64,000 nucleotides of DNA from Flavobacterium chilense (GTDB taxonomy: Bacteria > Bacteroidota > Bacteroidia > Flavobacteriales > Flavobacteriaceae), in contig NZ_LSYT01000002.1 in NCBI RefSeq assembly GCF_001602525.1, positions 744,001 through 808,000 of the forward strand. The letters are read 5' to 3'. The notes below the pieces were generated by a model. The model was not told where the DNA came from. It saw nothing but the letters and a program-made list of their open reading frames with translations, and did no database searches. The position numbers and the translations under genes were made by a program. This document shows, piece after piece, positions 61,725-64,000 of this stretch. Every line of letters begins with the position of its first letter. Positions within the stretch are counted from its first letter, which is position 1.

Positions 61725-61798
61725 TGGAGAATACGAGATTCGAACTCGTCACCCCTTGCCTGCCAGGCAAGTACTCTAGCCAAATGAGCTAATCCCCC
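61725..61798 (-). tRNA. tRNA-Ala (GGC anticodon)
   Basis: The acceptor GGGGGAT pairs with ATTCTCC through G-U wobbles, with an A discriminator. The anticodon stem CTTGC/GCAAG has loop CTGGCAG (anticodon GGC), and the T-arm is ACGAG/CTCGT. The CCA end is not encoded. The 5' half is chromosomal; the 3' half was supplied by element 2. Confidence 0.92.
61749..61769 (-). repeat. att repeat in the anticodon region of tRNA-Ala, right end of element 2
   Basis: A 21-base exact match to 51546-51566, ending in the anticodon loop and stem (GCCTGCCAGGCA on the plus strand). Confidence 0.82.
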
Positions 61799-61906
61799 AA
61801 ATCGTTAGCAAATAAAGTCAATTAATTTTCAAAAAACAAATTTCAAATAGCGTTCGGGTGAAATTATTTTTCAAAAACGTAACTTTACAATCAAATCTAT
61901 TTTTTT

Positions 61907-62671
61907 ATGAGTTCAGAAAATCAGAAAGGTTCTTTACAGACTATTTTTAATCATAATGTCGCAACGGTTCAATTTGGTCATCCTGCGAGTAATTCTTTTC
62001 CGCGTGAATTGTTAAATCGTCTAACTGCCGAAATCAATTCTTTAAGTCTTAATGAAACAGTCTCTGTTATTGTTTTGCAAAGCGAAGGCGCTAAAGTTTT
62101 TTGTTCCGGTGCTTCGTTTGATGAGCTTTTGCAGGTAGAAAATGAAAAACAGGGAGCAGAATTTTTTTCCGGTTTTGCCCATTTGATTAATGCCATGCGC
62201 AATTGTTCTAAACTAATTATTGGTCGTGTTCAGGGCAAAGCTGTTGGAGGAGGAGTTGGTATTATTGCAGCCTGCGATTATGTTTTGGCTACACCGGAAA
62301 GTGCCGTAAAATTATCTGAACTAGCCATTGGTATTGGTCCGTTTGTGATTGAACCGGCTGTTTCCCGTAAAATAGGAAAAGCTGCAATGGCCGAAATGAC
62401 TTTGGCAGCACACGAATGGAAACCGGCAGAATGGGCTTTAGAAAACAAACTTTTTTCTGCACTTCATCAGGCAGACAAACTGGATGAAGCTGTTGTAGAT
62501 TTTGCACAAAAATTAAGTTCCTATAATCCGGAAGCGTTATTCGAAATGAAGAAAATTATCTGGGAAGGAACTGAACATTGGGAATCGTTACTGATAGAGC
62601 GTGCAGCAATTACCGGAAAATTAGTCCTGTCTGATTTTTCCAGAAATGCCTTAAGACAATTTAAAAAATAA
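61907..62671 (+). CDS. Enoyl-CoA hydratase/isomerase family protein
   Basis: A 254-residue crotonase-fold protein. The oxyanion-hole segments are SEGAKVFCSGASFDEL and GRVQGKAVGGGVGIIAACDY, and SAVKLSELAIGIGPFV lies where the catalytic Glu often sits. Length is standard. It probably acts in fatty-acid or amino-acid CoA metabolism; the reaction cannot be named. Confidence 0.87.
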   Translation: MSSENQKGSLQTIFNHNVATVQFGHPASNSFPRELLNRLTAEINSLSLNETVSVIVLQSEGAKVFCSGASFDELLQVENEKQGAEFFSGFAHLINAMRNCSKLIIGRVQGKAVGGGVGIIAACDYVLATPESAVKLSELAIGIGPFVIEPAVSRKIGKAAMAEMTLAAHEWKPAEWALENKLFSALHQADKLDEAVVDFAQKLSSYNPEALFEMKKIIWEGTEHWESLLIERAAITGKLVLSDFSRNALRQFKK

Positions 62672-62675
62672 GAAA

Positions 62676-62852
62676 ATGAATATTGCTTTATTTCTTCAGC
62701 AAGTAGATGTTGCAGAGAAAATTAAAAATGCTCCTGATAGCGGTTATCAGATTGGAGTGGTCATTGGATCGTTTATTCCGTTCATAGTTTTGATCGGAAT
62801 TGCATACTGGATGTATAACAAAGCTAAAAAAAGAAATGAAAACGGTTATTAA
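62676..62852 (+). CDS. Small single-helix membrane protein (58 residues)
   Basis: ATG 62676 to TAA 62852, starting 4 bases after the hydratase stop, so probably in its operon. The product is MNIALFLQQVDVAEKIKNAP, then one membrane helix (VIGSFIPFIVLIGIAYWMY), with a Lys-rich tail. Confidence 0.7.
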   Translation: MNIALFLQQVDVAEKIKNAPDSGYQIGVVIGSFIPFIVLIGIAYWMYNKAKKRNENGY

Positions 62853-62856
62853 TTTG

Positions 62857-62864
62857 TAAATTTG
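62857..62864 (+). promoter_or_regulatory. Promoter -7 element of the queD-like gene (TAAATTTG)
   Basis: A perfect TAnnTTTG match, 19 bases before the ATG at 62884. Confidence 0.6.
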
Positions 62865-62883
62865 CAACCTAAAATTCAAATCG

Positions 62884-63336
62884 ATGAGTAATATCAGAAT
62901 TACAAAACAATTTAGTTTCGAAACCGGGCATGCTTTATACGGTTACGACGGAAAATGCAAAAACGTTCACGGGCACAGTTATAAATTATCGGTAACAGTT
63001 ATTGGTTCACCAATCACAGACCGATCGAATGTGAAATTCGGAATGGTAATCGATTTTTCTGATCTGAAGAAAATTGTAAAAGAAGAAATCGTCGATCAGT
63101 TTGATCATGCTACAGTTTTTAACGAAACAACACCACATATCGAATTGGCAAATGAATTAAAAAACCGTGGTCATCATGTAATTTTAGTCGATTATCAGCC
63201 TACCAGCGAAAATATGGTAGTTGATTTTGCTGATAGAATCAGAGCACGTTTGCCTAAAGAAATTTCTCTATTCTCTCTTAAACTTCAGGAAACAGAATCT
63301 TCGTTTGCCGAATGGTACGCGTCTGATAATTTGTAA
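62884..63336 (+). CDS. queD: 6-carboxytetrahydropterin synthase family protein
   Basis: A 150-residue T-fold enzyme of the queuosine pathway (7,8-dihydroneopterin triphosphate to CPH4) or pterin route. Zn ligands H16, H29 and H31 and the catalytic C25 are visible in FSFETGHALYGYDGKCKNVH. Later FDHATVFNE and ETESSFAEWYA fit the family. Assignment as QueD rather than PTPS is by bacterial context. Confidence 0.85.
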   Translation: MSNIRITKQFSFETGHALYGYDGKCKNVHGHSYKLSVTVIGSPITDRSNVKFGMVIDFSDLKKIVKEEIVDQFDHATVFNETTPHIELANELKNRGHHVILVDYQPTSENMVVDFADRIRARLPKEISLFSLKLQETESSFAEWYASDNL

Positions 63337-63404
63337 AAAGTCGAAAGTCGAAAGTCAAAAGTCGAAAGTCAAAAGTCGAAAGTCGAAAGTCGAAAGTCAA
63401 AAGT
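63335..63404 (+). repeat. Short tandem repeat of AAAGTCG/AAAGTCA units
   Basis: Seven- to eight-base units (AAAGTCG and AAAAGTC variants) are repeated about nine times between queD and lpxH. A further stretch of AATCTAA-type units runs to 63470. Probably a neutral slippage-derived repeat. Confidence 0.85.
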
Positions 63405-63472
63405 TTTTATCTTAATATCTAAAAATCTAAGAAATCTAGTAATCTAAGAAGTCCAACAATCTAATAATCTAA

Positions 63473-64000
63473 ATGAAAAAAGTATATTTTGCTTCTGATC
63501 AGCATTTTGGTGCACCAACTCCTGAATTGAGTTTGCCTCGCGAACAGAAATTTGTGGCCTGGTTAGATGTTGTAAAACAAGATGCCGAAGCTATTTTTCT
63601 ATTGGGAGATTTGTTCGATTTTTGGTTTGAATACAAAACAGTAGTACCAAAGGGTTTTGTACGTGTATTAGGAAAACTGGCAGAAATCAGAGATAGCGGA
63701 ATCCCGATTTATTTTTTTGTAGGGAACCATGATTTGTGGATGAACGATTATTTTGAAACCGAACTGAATATTCCGGTATATCATGATAATAAGGAATTTA
63801 CTTTTAACGGAAAAACGTTTTTAATTGGACACGGTGACGGAAAAGGCCCCGGAGATAAAGGTTATAAACGAATGAAAAAGGTATTTACAAATCCGTTTTC
63901 AAAATGGCTTTTCCGTTGGCTGCACCCTGATGTCGGCGTAAGTCTGGCGCAATATTTATCGGTTAAAAACAAATTGATTTCAGGCGATGAAGATGTGAAG
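63473..64000 (+). CDS. lpxH: UDP-2,3-diacylglucosamine diphosphatase, C-terminus cut by window end
   Basis: The visible 176 codons start MKKVYFASDQHFG and contain the calcineurin-like metal motifs LGDLFDFWFE, VGNHDLWM and LIGHGDGKGP. LpxH hydrolyses UDP-2,3-diacylglucosamine to lipid X in lipid A synthesis at the inner membrane. The SDQHFG variant (Gln for His neighbour order) is normal in Bacteroidota. Confidence 0.9.
   Translation, partial: MKKVYFASDQHFGAPTPELSLPREQKFVAWLDVVKQDAEAIFLLGDLFDFWFEYKTVVPKGFVRVLGKLAEIRDSGIPIYFFVGNHDLWMNDYFETELNIPVYHDNKEFTFNGKTFLIGHGDGKGPGDKGYKRMKKVFTNPFSKWLFRWLHPDVGVSLAQYLSVKNKLISGDEDVK

Larger units (their letters stand above)
51546..61769. mobile_element. Integrative element 2 (about 10.2 kb, inserted in tRNA-Ala)
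   Basis: Bounded by a 21-base direct repeat (51546-51566 and 61749-61769) that covers the tRNA anticodon loop and stem. It carries a tyrosine integrase, an excisionase-like/Rep pair, a Sak4-like ATPase, a RadC-like protein and cargo with an apparent defence module. No relaxase, conjugation or capsid gene is seen. The overall plan matches element 1. Confidence 0.85.

Overview
The window is AT-rich Bacteroidota DNA, most likely from a Flavobacterium or a close Flavobacteriaceae relative. Support: a SusC/RagA TonB-linked receptor, Bacteroidota-type promoters with a TAnnTTTG -7 element before several genes, many lipoproteins with very short leaders, PepSY-like secreted proteins, and tRNAs without an encoded CCA end. 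Species cannot be fixed from sequence reading alone.

Layout. 1-9.8 kb is chromosomal: a truncated susC-like gene (minus strand), an omega-amidase-like nitrilase, a small double-glycine-leader-like Cys-containing peptide, an Ig-like lipoprotein, and an operon of two envelope proteins ending in methylmalonyl-CoA epimerase. 9.94-20.96 kb is integrative element 1 (about 10.9 kb), inserted in the 3' end of a CAT-anticodon tRNA and bounded by a 13-bp direct repeat. It carries a tyrosine integrase, a divergent XRE-type switch, a run of small genes including a phage DUF6046-like protein, an excisionase-like gene followed by a replication initiator, an origin-like non-coding region, and a cargo pair (PUA-like sensor plus membrane segment, with a small membrane protein). 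21.3-39 kb is housekeeping DNA: riboflavin synthase, pdxA, DUF177-rpmF-fabH-accB-accC, six tandem PepSY-like secreted genes beside a sigma-54 response regulator and a hybrid kinase, an S9 peptidase, a 136-bp tandem repeat, an FAD oxidoreductase, mtgA and an LpxR-like protein.

40-51 kb is a minus-strand accessory array of small membrane proteins, lipoproteins and immunity-like proteins (Imm17-like, SUKH-like, DUF2262-like, ankyrin) with one visible pseudogene and a dispersed repeat. No toxin gene is visible there. 51.5-61.8 kb is integrative element 2 (about 10.2 kb), inserted at the anticodon region of tRNA-Ala(GGC). It carries a lipoprotein and a secreted protein under an XRE regulator, a RadC-like protein, a Sak4-like ATPase, an integrase, an excisionase-like/Rep pair, and a two-gene module resembling the GapS4a/GapS4b anti-phage system. 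61.9-64 kb returns to the chromosome: enoyl-CoA hydratase, a small membrane protein, queD-like and lpxH (cut by the window end).

The two elements share no obvious nucleotide identity but share a plan: tRNA target, tyrosine integrase, excisionase-like HTH directly before a Rep protein, three arm-like sites at the left end and two at the right, all at an 11-bp period, and one apparent defence module each. No relaxase or conjugation gene is seen in either. The most promising undescribed candidates are the 19.05-20.26 kb gene pair in element 1 and the shared element architecture itself.
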